NCBI GenBank assembly: GCA_025965635.1
Contig: JAOPWO010000172.1
Span: 1 to 10,128 of the forward strand
Direction: 5' to 3'
Origin: Modestobacter sp.
GTDB lineage: Bacteria > Actinomycetota > Actinomycetes > Mycobacteriales > Geodermatophilaceae
Length of the DNA: 10,128 bases
The position numbers and the translations under genes were made by a program. Of this stretch, positions 1 to 6,497 are shown piece after piece. Every line of letters begins with the position of its first letter. Within the stretch, counting starts at the first letter, position 1. The notes under the pieces were generated by a model. It saw only the letters and a program-made list of their open reading frames with translations, was not told the origin of the DNA and did no database searches.

Positions 1-1234
1 CCTGCTGCGGGCGGCCACGGCCGACGAGCAGCGCTTCCTCGTCCGGCTGCTCACCGGCGACCTCCGCCAGGGCGCGCTCGAGGGCGTGGCGCTGGCCGCC
101 GTCGCCACCGCCGCCGACGTCCCGGCCGCCGCGGTCCGCCGCGCCTTCATGCTCTCCGGCCGCCTCCCCGAGACCGCCGCAGCGGCGCTCGCCGGCGGCG
201 TCGCGGCGCTGGAGGTCGTGCGCCTGCAGGTCGGCCGGCCGGTCCGGCCGATGCTCGCCAGCCCGGCCGCCTCGCTGGACGCCGCGCTCGCCGACCTGGG
301 CCGGGAGGTGACGGTGGAGTTCAAGCTGGACGGCGCCCGGGTCCAGGTGCACCGGGACGGCGACGTCGTCCGGGTCTGGACCCGCACGCTGCGGGAGGTC
401 ACCGACGGCGTGCCCGAGCTGGTCGACCGGATCCGCGCGCTGCCCTGCGACACCGCGGTGCTCGACGGGGAAACCCTCGCGCTGGACGACGACGGCCGCC
501 CCCGGGCCTTCCAGGACACGATGAGCCGGTTCGGCAGCGGGGTGGGTGGGGAGACGGCAGACGCGGGCGTGCTGCTCAGCGCTTTCCTGTTCGACGTGCT
601 GCACCTCGACGGCCGTGACCTGGTCGACGAGCCGCTGACCGTCCGGTTGGACGCGCTGGCCGGGCTGCTCGCCGACGACGCGCACGCCGCGCTGCGGATG
701 CCCGGCGTCCGTCGGCCGACCACCGAGCAGGCGGCCGAGGTGCTCGACGGCGCGCTGTCCGCCGGCCACGAGGGCCTCGTGGTCAAGGCCCTGGACGCGC
801 CCTACGCTGCCGGCCGGCGCGGCAGGACGTGGCAGAAGGTCAAGCCGGTGCACACCCTCGACCTGGTGGTGCTGGGCGCGGAGTGGGGGTACGGGCGGCG
901 CTCCGGGAAGTTGTCCAACATCCACCTGGGTGCCCGCGACCCCGACGGCGGGGAGCCGGTCATGGTGGGCAAGACGTTCAAGGGGATGACCGACGAGCTG
1001 CTCGCCTGGCAGACCGGGACCTTCCCCGGGCTGGCCCGCGAGCAGCCCGGCTGGGGCGTGCTGCTGCGGCCTGAGCTGGTGGTCGAGATCGCCCTGGACG
1101 GCGCGCAGCGCAGCACCCGTTACCCGGGCGGGGTCGCGCTCCGGTTCGCCCGGGTGCTGCGCTACCGGCCGGACAAGTCCCCGGCCGACGCCGACCCGAT
1201 CGACGCGGTGCGCGCCCTGCTCGTCGGGCCCTGA
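1..1234 (+). CDS. ligB: ATP-dependent DNA ligase, LigB type (5'-partial)
   Basis: This enzyme seals nicks in duplex DNA through a lysine-AMP intermediate. The frame is open from base 2 to the TGA at 1232-1234, so the gene starts before the window. The 410 residues visible are about 100 short of the roughly 510 usual for actinobacterial LigB. A GTG at 86 is only an internal codon: the codons before it (LLTGDLRQGALEG) already match the N-terminal DNA-binding domain of LigB. Nucleotidyltransferase motifs follow in order: motif I KLDGAR with the adenylated lysine codon at 323-325, motif III FLFDVLHLDG from 584, motif IV EGLVVK at 770-787, and motif V WQKVKP at 830-847. A C-terminal OB-fold region follows, containing RSTRYPGGVALRFARV. 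No Ku or polymerase domain is attached or adjacent, so nothing here points to a dedicated NHEJ operon. LigB is thought to be an accessory ligase beside NAD-dependent LigA. The family is certain; the LigB subclass is very likely. Confidence 0.95.
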   Translation, partial: LLRAATADEQRFLVRLLTGDLRQGALEGVALAAVATAADVPAAAVRRAFMLSGRLPETAAAALAGGVAALEVVRLQVGRPVRPMLASPAASLDAALADLGREVTVEFKLDGARVQVHRDGDVVRVWTRTLREVTDGVPELVDRIRALPCDTAVLDGETLALDDDGRPRAFQDTMSRFGSGVGGETADAGVLLSAFLFDVLHLDGRDLVDEPLTVRLDALAGLLADDAHAALRMPGVRRPTTEQAAEVLDGALSAGHEGLVVKALDAPYAAGRRGRTWQKVKPVHTLDLVVLGAEWGYGRRSGKLSNIHLGARDPDGGEPVMVGKTFKGMTDELLAWQTGTFPGLAREQPGWGVLLRPELVVEIALDGAQRSTRYPGGVALRFARVLRYRPDKSPADADPIDAVRALLVGP

Positions 1235-1255
1235 GCCGGGCGGGGGCCGCAGCGG

Positions 1256-2686
1256 TCACGACGCTTCCCCGTCCGGGCGCCGGTACAGGCTCCGGTCGGC
1301 CAGGGTGGCCAGCACCAGCAGCAGGCCCACCGCGGCGAACACCCAACCGAGCACGTGCAGCCCCCGGTCGTCGACCCCCGGGGCGTAGGCCAGCCCGGTG
1401 ACGCTGGTCGCGATCATGGCCCCGGTGTACTGCGCCGTCCGCGACAGGCCGATCGCCGCGCCCACCTGCTCGGCCGGGGCGGCCCGGTAGACGACGACCT
1501 GGTTGGCGACCTGCCCCATCCCGCTGGGCAACCCGAAGACGGCGACCACGCAGGCCAGCACGGCCACCGGCGCGGCCGAGCCCACCGTGGTCAGCGCCAG
1601 GCTGCCGGCCAGCACCCCGAGGGCCGGCACCAGCAGCGGCTCCAGCGGGCGGGAGCCCCGGACCCCGGCGAGCGAGGCGATGGTCCCGACGGCGGACATC
1701 GAGAGGAGCAGCAGACCCGCGGCCGTCGCGGACAGGCCGCGGCTGTCCTGCAGCCACGGCGTCACCCCGAACAGCACGCCGTAGACGACCAGGAAGGTCA
1801 GCGCGACCCGCGTGTAGGCGACCACCAGCGGCACGTTGCGCGCCAGCATCCGGACGTCCAGGAACGGGTGCCGCGACCACCGGGACTCCACCAGCACGAG
1901 GAGGAGGACACAACCGGTCAGGCCGGCCACCAGCGGCCACGGCGGACGCGGCAGCGCCGTCAGCACGAGGAGCAGGAGGGTCACCGCCCCGCTGAACAGC
2001 ACGACCCCGGGGACGTCCAGCAGCCGCCAGACGGCGACCTCCCGCACCCGGGACCGCGAGCGCGGCAGGTAGCGCAGCCCCAGCAGGGTCACGCCGAGGC
2101 CCAGCGGTGCGTTGACCGCGAAGACGGCCCGCCAGCCGAGCGTGTCGACCAGGACACCGCCGAGCGGCGGACCGATCGTCAACGTGGCCAGACCGACCGT
2201 GTTGAGCATGCCGAGCACCCGCGCCGGAGCCGGCACCCCGAGCCGCTCGGCCTGGTCCCGCACCATGGCGATCGCTGCCGGGTAGAGCGCGCCGGTGCCC
2301 AGCCCGACGACCGCCCGGGCGGCGAGGAGCCACCCGAAGGTCGGCCCCAGCGCACCGAGCAGGCCCGCGACGGTGACCAGCAGGCCGCCGGCCAGGAAGA
2401 CCCGCCGGGGCCCGAACTGGTCGGCCAGCCGGCCGGCGACCGGCTGACCGATGGCGCTGGCCAGGTACATCACCGACAGCAGCCAGGCCGTCCCGCCCGC
2501 GCCGATGCCCAGCTCCCGTCCGATCGGGGACAGGGCCGTCGCGATCATGGTGGAGTTGACCGGGTTCAGCACGGCGCCGGCGTACAGCGGGACCAGCAGC
2601 CGCGGCCCGAGGTCCTGCGCGCGGCGGCTCTCCCGGCGGGCGGCGGCGCCCGGCCCCGGGGCCTGCGGCTCGGCGTCCGTCGTCAC
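1256..2686 (-). CDS. MFS drug-efflux transporter (DHA2/14-TMS type)
   Basis: This is an inner-membrane, proton-driven exporter of 476 residues. About 14 hydrophobic helices can be counted, which fits the DHA2 (EmrB/QacA-like) branch. Family signatures are present: motif A after helix 2 (GRLADQFGPRR, residues 85-95), motif B with its arginine in helix 4 (LLAARAVVGLGTG, R124), and motif C in helix 5 (GPPLGG, residues 172-177), which marks antiporters. The first ~28 residues form an Ala/Pro/Arg-rich cytosolic tail. The start is GTG at 2686. An AGGA lies 7 bases upstream, and an ATG slightly further up is out of frame and stops within four codons. The stop is 21 bp from the convergent ligase stop, and a weak hairpin around 1227-1248 may serve as terminator. 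The gene is divergent from the small acidic ORF at 2747. No TetR or MarR regulator is adjacent in the window. The substrate cannot be told from sequence. Confidence 0.93.
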   Translation of the reverse strand: MTTDAEPQAPGPGAAARRESRRAQDLGPRLLVPLYAGAVLNPVNSTMIATALSPIGRELGIGAGGTAWLLSVMYLASAIGQPVAGRLADQFGPRRVFLAGGLLVTVAGLLGALGPTFGWLLAARAVVGLGTGALYPAAIAMVRDQAERLGVPAPARVLGMLNTVGLATLTIGPPLGGVLVDTLGWRAVFAVNAPLGLGVTLLGLRYLPRSRSRVREVAVWRLLDVPGVVLFSGAVTLLLLVLTALPRPPWPLVAGLTGCVLLLVLVESRWSRHPFLDVRMLARNVPLVVAYTRVALTFLVVYGVLFGVTPWLQDSRGLSATAAGLLLLSMSAVGTIASLAGVRGSRPLEPLLVPALGVLAGSLALTTVGSAAPVAVLACVVAVFGLPSGMGQVANQVVVYRAAPAEQVGAAIGLSRTAQYTGAMIATSVTGLAYAPGVDDRGLHVLGWVFAAVGLLLVLATLADRSLYRRPDGEAS

Positions 2687-2705
2687 CCGGGCATCCTGCC
2701 AGCCG

Positions 2706-2718
2706 GGGGAGGTTCCCC
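2706..2718. promoter_or_regulatory. Inverted repeat in the divergent promoter region
   Basis: A perfect 5-bp inverted repeat, GGGGA-GGT-TCCCC, sits in the 60-bp gap between the divergently transcribed exporter and the small acidic gene. A second, wider pairing, CCGGGG (2703-2708) with CCCCGG (2725-2730), encloses it. It could be an operator shared by both genes or simply GC-rich chance. No convincing -10 box was found nearby. Confidence 0.3.
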
Positions 2719-2746
2719 TTCCAGCCCCGGGGGGTAGGCCTCCGGC

Positions 2747-2899
2747 ATGCGCGAGATCGACCCCAAGGACCCCGACACCCTTTTCGCCGAGGGACCGGTG
2801 GCCGCCGAGCCGCCGGACGACGACGTGCCGGCCGCCTCACCGCTGCACGACTCCGGCGGGACCGGCCCCGGGCCCGACGACCTCGACGAGTTGCTCTGA
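2747..2899 (+). CDS. Small acidic hypothetical protein (50 aa)
   Basis: This 50-codon gene begins with ATG at 2747 and ends with TGA at 2897-2899. A purine-rich ribosome-binding site (GGGGTAGG, ending at 2738) lies 8 bases ahead of the ATG. The product starts MREIDPKDPDTLFAEGP and ends DDLDELL. It has 14 Asp/Glu against two Lys/Arg, many Pro and Gly residues, no membrane segment and no cysteine, so it is probably disordered and cytosolic. Almost all codons end in G or C, as in the neighbouring genes. I do not recognise a family. Its place is telling: it fills the only gap between two minus-strand transcription units, is divergent from the exporter, and stops 18 bp before the convergent ThDP-enzyme gene, with a shared hairpin between them. 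The start signal, codon use and position support a real gene, but there is no homology evidence here. Confidence 0.68.
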   Translation: MREIDPKDPDTLFAEGPVAAEPPDDDVPAASPLHDSGGTGPGPDDLDELL

Positions 2900-2910
2900 C
2901 CGGGGCGCCG

Positions 2911-2929
2911 CGCGGGCTCAGTGCCCGCG
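2911..2929. terminator. Hairpin between convergent genes, candidate bidirectional terminator
   Basis: A 7-bp perfect stem, CGCGGGC (2911-2917) with GCCCGCG (2923-2929), closes a five-base loop, TCAGT. The loop contains the stop codon of the minus-strand ThDP enzyme. The hairpin lies just after the plus-strand stop at 2899. No T-run follows, which is usual for high-GC actinobacterial terminators. It could serve both convergent genes. Confidence 0.5.
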
Positions 2930-4564
2930 GAACGCCTCCTCCAGCCACCAGGACGGCTGGTCCCGGGTGACCTTGGCGTCGACCAGCAGCGGCGCGGTGC
3001 GCGGGCCGGCCAGCCAGTCCCGCACCCCCGCCAGGTCGGCGACGTCCCGCACGGTGACCGCGGCGAATCCGTGGCCCCGGGCGATCGCGGCGAAGTCGGT
3101 CTCGGGGAACCGGACGGTGTCCAGCGCCGCCCCGCCGGGGCCGAAGTGGTGCACCTCCGCGCCGTAGGCCGCGTCGTCGTACACCACGACGACCATCGGC
3201 AGCCCGAGCCGGACGACGGTCTCCAGCTCCGCGGCCCCCATCAACGCCCCGCCGTCGCCGAGGGCGGCCACCACCAGCCGATCCGGCCGGGCGACCGCGG
3301 CGCCGATCGCCGTGGCCAGGCCCAGCCCGACCGCCTGGAAGGCCTGGGTGAAGACGAAGCCGAACTCGTCCGGGACGTCGAGGAACATGCTCGGATAGCC
3401 CATGAAGTTGCCGGAGTCCACGGCCACCAGGCGTTCGGCGGGCAGCAGGTCGTCCAGCCCGATGGTGAGCGCGCGCGGGTCGACGAGTCCGTTCCCGCCG
3501 CCGTCGTCGAACGGCTCGTCCCGCCAGCGGCGCCGGGCGGCCAGCGACGTCCGCACCTCCGGGGTCCGGTAGCCGGTGCGCGGCTCGCCGAGGACGCCGG
3601 CTGCCGCCTCGGCCACGGCGCGCACGTCGCCGACGACCCCGAACGCGACGGCCCGCTGCGCACCGATCGCGCCGGGCTCGTCGTCCACCTGGACCACGAC
3701 GGCGTCGTCGGCGATCAGCCGGCCGTGCCGCGTCGTCCACATGTTCAGCGCGCAGCCCCAGCCGACCACCAGGTCCGCGCCGCCGATCAGCTCGGCGGCC
3801 GCCGGGGTGGCGAAGCCGCCGGAGACGTCGAGGTCCCAGGGACTGCCGCGGAAGAGCCCGCGGGCCACGGCCGACGTGGCCAGCAGTGCCCCGCTCCGGT
3901 CGGCCAGCTGCTCCAGGGCCGCGCGGCAGCCCGCACCCCGGGCACCGCGGCCGGCGACGAACACCGGGCGCCGGGCCTGCCGCAGCGCGTCGGACAGCTG
4001 CCCGACCGCGGTCGGGTCGGCCGCGGTGGCCGGCCGGGCGGGGGGCAGCTCCGGCTCGGCACCGGGCGCGTCGAGCTGCTGCACGTCCAGCGGCAGGTTG
4101 AGCACCACCACCCGCCGCTCGTCCCGGGCGGTGGCGACGGCCGCGGCAGCCCGCTCCGCCGCGGTCGCGGCCGCATCCACCCGTAGCGGCAGCGCACCGA
4201 CCGCGGCGGCGAGCGCGAACTGGTCGATCGCGAAGTTCGACCGTCGTGACGTCGCCTCCGCCGTCACGACGACCAGCGGCGTGCGGCTCTTGGCCGCCTC
4301 GGTGATACCGGTGAGCGCGTTGGTGAGCCCGCACCCCTGGTGCAGGGTCACCGCGGCCACCCGGCCGGTCGACCGCGCACAGGCGTCGGCCATCGTGGCC
4401 GCGCCCCCTTCGTGCCGGGCGGCCACGAACCGGGCCCCGGCGGCCACCATCGCGTTGGTCACCGCGAAGTTCCCCGACCCGACCACCCCGAACACGGTGG
4501 AGATCCCGGACCGCACGAGCACCCGGCCGACGGCCTCCGCCACGGTCTCCCGAGCCGGGCTCAT
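2918..4564 (-). CDS. ThDP-dependent enzyme (acetolactate synthase / benzoylformate decarboxylase superfamily)
   Basis: This 548-residue protein has the three-domain plan of ThDP-dependent decarboxylases and carboligases. The PYR domain comes first (about residues 1-165), with the catalytic glutamate E52 in ARHEGGAATMAD and a VTLHQGCGLTNAL segment at 72-84. A central domain follows (about 185-335). The PP domain comes last, with GDGG at 436-439 and, exactly 24 residues after GDG, D463-D464 where many relatives have Asn-Asn. H75 lies where benzoylformate decarboxylase has an active-site histidine, and S30 may match its serine; both alignments were made by eye. No FAD or regulatory subunit is evident, so anabolic acetolactate synthase is unlikely. 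The chosen start, ATG at 4564, overlaps the upstream cyclase stop as ATGA. An 87-codon extension to 4825 is only open because it runs through the cyclase gene. The substrate is probably a 2-oxo acid made by the cyclase partner (inference). Confidence 0.9.
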   Translation of the reverse strand: MSPARETVAEAVGRVLVRSGISTVFGVVGSGNFAVTNAMVAAGARFVAARHEGGAATMADACARSTGRVAAVTLHQGCGLTNALTGITEAAKSRTPLVVVTAEATSRRSNFAIDQFALAAAVGALPLRVDAAATAAERAAAAVATARDERRVVVLNLPLDVQQLDAPGAEPELPPARPATAADPTAVGQLSDALRQARRPVFVAGRGARGAGCRAALEQLADRSGALLATSAVARGLFRGSPWDLDVSGGFATPAAAELIGGADLVVGWGCALNMWTTRHGRLIADDAVVVQVDDEPGAIGAQRAVAFGVVGDVRAVAEAAAGVLGEPRTGYRTPEVRTSLAARRRWRDEPFDDGGGNGLVDPRALTIGLDDLLPAERLVAVDSGNFMGYPSMFLDVPDEFGFVFTQAFQAVGLGLATAIGAAVARPDRLVVAALGDGGALMGAAELETVVRLGLPMVVVVYDDAAYGAEVHHFGPGGAALDTVRFPETDFAAIARGHGFAAVTVRDVADLAGVRDWLAGPRTAPLLVDAKVTRDQPSWWLEEAFRGH

Positions 4565-5337
4565 CCGCGCTCGACCAGCGCCAGCACCCGCAGCGGCGAC
4601 CCCGACCCCGAGACGATCGGCAGGGGCGCGGCGACCACGAGCGCGCCGGTGGCCGGCAGCCGGTCGAGGTTGCGCAGCTGGGTCAGCCCGTACTTGCCGC
4701 TGCCCATCAGCGCGGCGTGGCACGGGAACGGCGGGTCGAACGAGTGCGCGGCGCCGGCGTCGGTGCCCACGGTCTCGACGCCGAACCCGATGACCGGCGC
4801 CTCCCGGGCCAGCCACCGGGCGCACGCGGGCGAGACGCCCGGGGTGTGCGCGCCGGTGTCGTCGGCGTTGAGGAAGTCCTGCTGGGAGGAGGAGCGGGCG
4901 TCCCAGCCGGTGCGGTAGAGCAGCCAGCCGCCCTCCGGCAGCGGGCCGTGCGCCTGCTCCCAGGCGCGGACGTGCTCGACCTCGAGAAGGAAGTCGGGGT
5001 CGGCCGTGGCCTCGGCGGAGAAGTCGAGCACCGCGGCCGGTGCGATCGCCCGCTGGACGGGCACCGACGCCACGTCATCGCCGTCCTGACCGGTGACCCA
5101 GTGGTTGGGTGCGTCGAAGTGGGTCCCGGTGTGCTCGCCGGTGGAGATGTTGTTCCAGTACCAGGCCGGGCCGCGGTCGTCGTAGCGGCTGAGCTCCTCC
5201 AGCCGGAAGCGGGCGGTCTGGGCGAACTGCTCCGGCAACTGGATGACCGGGGTCTCCGACGTCAGCGGCGCGGTCAGGTCGACCACGTCGATGCGGCCGG
5301 TGGCCAGGGCGTCGGCCAGGGAGGCGAGGATCGACAT
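4561..5337 (-). CDS. Cyclase family metal-dependent hydrolase (kynurenine formamidase / isatin hydrolase fold)
   Basis: This is a 258-residue member of the cyclase family (PF04199), which includes kynurenine formamidase and isatin hydrolase. These are metal-dependent hydrolases that open an amide or lactam. The metal-binding signature HTGTHFDAPNH is at residues 69-79. Other family landmarks follow: GFGVETVGTD at 184-193, FPCHAALMG at 204-212, and a late segment ending SGSGSPLRVLALV. There is no signal peptide, so it is cytosolic. The start is ATG at 5337, with GAGAGG six bases upstream. The frame stays open for a further 58 codons to an ATG at 5511, giving an alternative longer N-terminus, but that one has a poor ribosome site and would exceed the usual family length. 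It is the first gene of an operon with the ThDP enzyme, overlapping it by four bases (ATGA). The family is firm; the substrate is not known. Confidence 0.92.
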   Translation of the reverse strand: MSILASLADALATGRIDVVDLTAPLTSETPVIQLPEQFAQTARFRLEELSRYDDRGPAWYWNNISTGEHTGTHFDAPNHWVTGQDGDDVASVPVQRAIAPAAVLDFSAEATADPDFLLEVEHVRAWEQAHGPLPEGGWLLYRTGWDARSSSQQDFLNADDTGAHTPGVSPACARWLAREAPVIGFGVETVGTDAGAAHSFDPPFPCHAALMGSGKYGLTQLRNLDRLPATGALVVAAPLPIVSGSGSPLRVLALVERG

Positions 5338-5729
5338 GGAGGACCTCTCGGGTGGCGGCGGGAGCGCCAGCCAACCACGTGCGCCGCCCGCGGTCGCCGG
5401 CGCGGGCCGATCAGGATGCCACCCGCGAGGGAGCAGCACGACCTGCGGGACGGGCAGCCGCGGCACCAGGGCGATCGTCACCAGGGGGTCGACCACCACG
5501 ACGTCGTCCATGGGCTGTCCCGTCCGCTCGGTGCCGCGCAGCGGGCGCTCCGGCGTGGCCCCGGATCTGCGGTCAGCCGGCGCGGGCGGGGGCGGGGTCC
5601 AGACGGCGGTGCACCTGCGACCGGGGCACGGGAGGGGCGGCTGCGGTCGGTGCGCCTGATGTGACCACTACCATGCGCGCCCGCCCTCTCCTCCCCCGGC
5701 TCCCACCCGGAGGGCCCCACACTCCGACC
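5338..5729. promoter_or_regulatory. 392-bp divergent intergenic region (cyclase / ParA)
   Basis: This is the longest gene-free stretch, and it must hold both promoters. Next to the cyclase ATG is its minus-strand ribosome site GAGAGG (5349-5344). Near the ParA gene, TACCAT at 5669-5674 could be a -10 box, but no good -35 is seen, so this is weak. In-frame alternative ParA starts exist at 5661 (GTG) and 5673 (ATG). A CACGTG palindrome lies at 5376-5381 but lacks the flanks of a parS site. On the minus strand the first ~26 codons from 5511 look codon-biased like real genes, then the bias fades. No RNA gene was recognised. Confidence 0.4.
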
Positions 5730-6497
5730 ATGCGGCTGGCGGTGTGTTCCTCCAAGGGCGGGGTCGGCAAGACCACGATCGCGGTGAACCTCGCGACCGC
5801 CCTGGCCCGGAGCGGACGCGTGCTGGCCGTCGACGTGGACCCGCAGGACAGCCTCGGCCGGGCCCTGGGGGTCGTGGCCAAGAGCCCGGACGACAGCCTC
5901 GCCGGTCTGCTGGAGGACCCCACCGTCGAGGCCCGGTCGGTCGTGCGCCGGGAGGTCGCGCCCGGACTGGACCTGATCCCCTCGCACCCGGCGCTCGACC
6001 CGGTGAGCCTGCAGCTCGCCGCGACCGGTGGACTCACCACGAGCGTCCGGCGGGCGCTGCGGCCGCTGCTGGCCGGGTACGACCACGTGGTGCTCGACAC
6101 CCGGGGCGATCTCGGCGGGCTCACGCTCGCCGCGCTGTGCGCCGCCGACTCCGTGCTCACGGTCTTCACCAGCGATCCCGGGTCCGCCCTCGGCGCGGCC
6201 CGCGTGGCGGCGTTCGTGGAGCAGCAGCGGGCCTACGAGAACACCTCCGCCGTCCTCGTCGGTGTCGCCTGCGCGGTGTGGGACCGGCACGGGCGCGCGG
6301 CCTGGGACGTCCTCGGCGCTCTGGAGGCCACCGACCTCCCCCTGCTCACCACCCGTGTCCCGCTCTCCCGCCGGGTGCCGGGCAGCGCGCTCGCCAAGCG
6401 TCCCGTCGTCCTGTCCGCCCCCGCCAGCCCGGTGGCGCGCGCCTACGTGGCGCTCGCCGACGAGGTCCTCACAGCTTCGGAGACACTGCCCAGATGA
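5730..6497 (+). CDS. Orphan ParA/MinD-family ATPase
   Basis: This 255-residue P-loop ATPase is of the ParA type, whose ATP-bound dimers bind DNA or surfaces non-specifically and position a cargo. The deviant Walker A box SKGGVGKTT (residues 8-16) carries both the signature lysine K9 and the P-loop lysine K14. A second motif, DVDPQDS, is at 35-41. The Walker B aspartate is probably D123 in VLDTRGDLGGLT, where family members usually have a Pro-Pro pair after DT; here it is Arg-Gly. There is no N-terminal helix-turn-helix, which places it with small chromosomal-type or orphan ParAs. The start ATG at 5730 begins right at the first beta-strand (MRLAVCSSKGG). A GGAGG lies 16 bases upstream, rather far, and an in-frame ATG at 5673 is the alternative. 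No ParB and no parS are visible. The stop overlaps the next start as ATGA, so the 84-residue neighbour is its likely partner. Confidence 0.92.
   Translation: MRLAVCSSKGGVGKTTIAVNLATALARSGRVLAVDVDPQDSLGRALGVVAKSPDDSLAGLLEDPTVEARSVVRREVAPGLDLIPSHPALDPVSLQLAATGGLTTSVRRALRPLLAGYDHVVLDTRGDLGGLTLAALCAADSVLTVFTSDPGSALGAARVAAFVEQQRAYENTSAVLVGVACAVWDRHGRAAWDVLGALEATDLPLLTTRVPLSRRVPGSALAKRPVVLSAPASPVARAYVALADEVLTASETLPR

Noticed and set aside
1355..2737. 460-codon plus-strand open frame opposite the exporter
   Set aside because: The product is a Gln/Arg/Asp-rich repeat-like string; the minus strand encodes a clear 14-helix transporter.
2451..3167. 238-codon plus-strand frame spanning the gap near 2747
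   Set aside because: It is a different frame from the 50-codon gene, has a Ser/Arg/Pro-rich product and overlaps two well-supported minus-strand genes.
978..4334. Very long minus-strand open frame (about 1,118 codons)
   Set aside because: It runs through the ligase end, the exporter and the ThDP gene in another frame. Its product is an Arg/Gly/Ala-rich string without domains, as expected from GC-rich shadow frames.
4565..4825. 87-residue N-terminal extension of the ThDP enzyme
   Set aside because: It overlaps the cyclase coding sequence in another frame. The PYR domain starts at MSPARETVAEAVG, and the ATGA overlap is the natural start.
5376..5381. CACGTG as a parS core
   Set aside because: The flanking bases do not form the TGTTTCACGTGAAACA palindrome, and no ParB gene is present.
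5352..5729. N-terminal extension of ParA upstream of 5730
   Set aside because: The extra residues are Ala/Arg/Pro-rich, lack coding character, and the ParA fold begins exactly at MRLAVCSSKGG. The short extension from 5673 remains possible.
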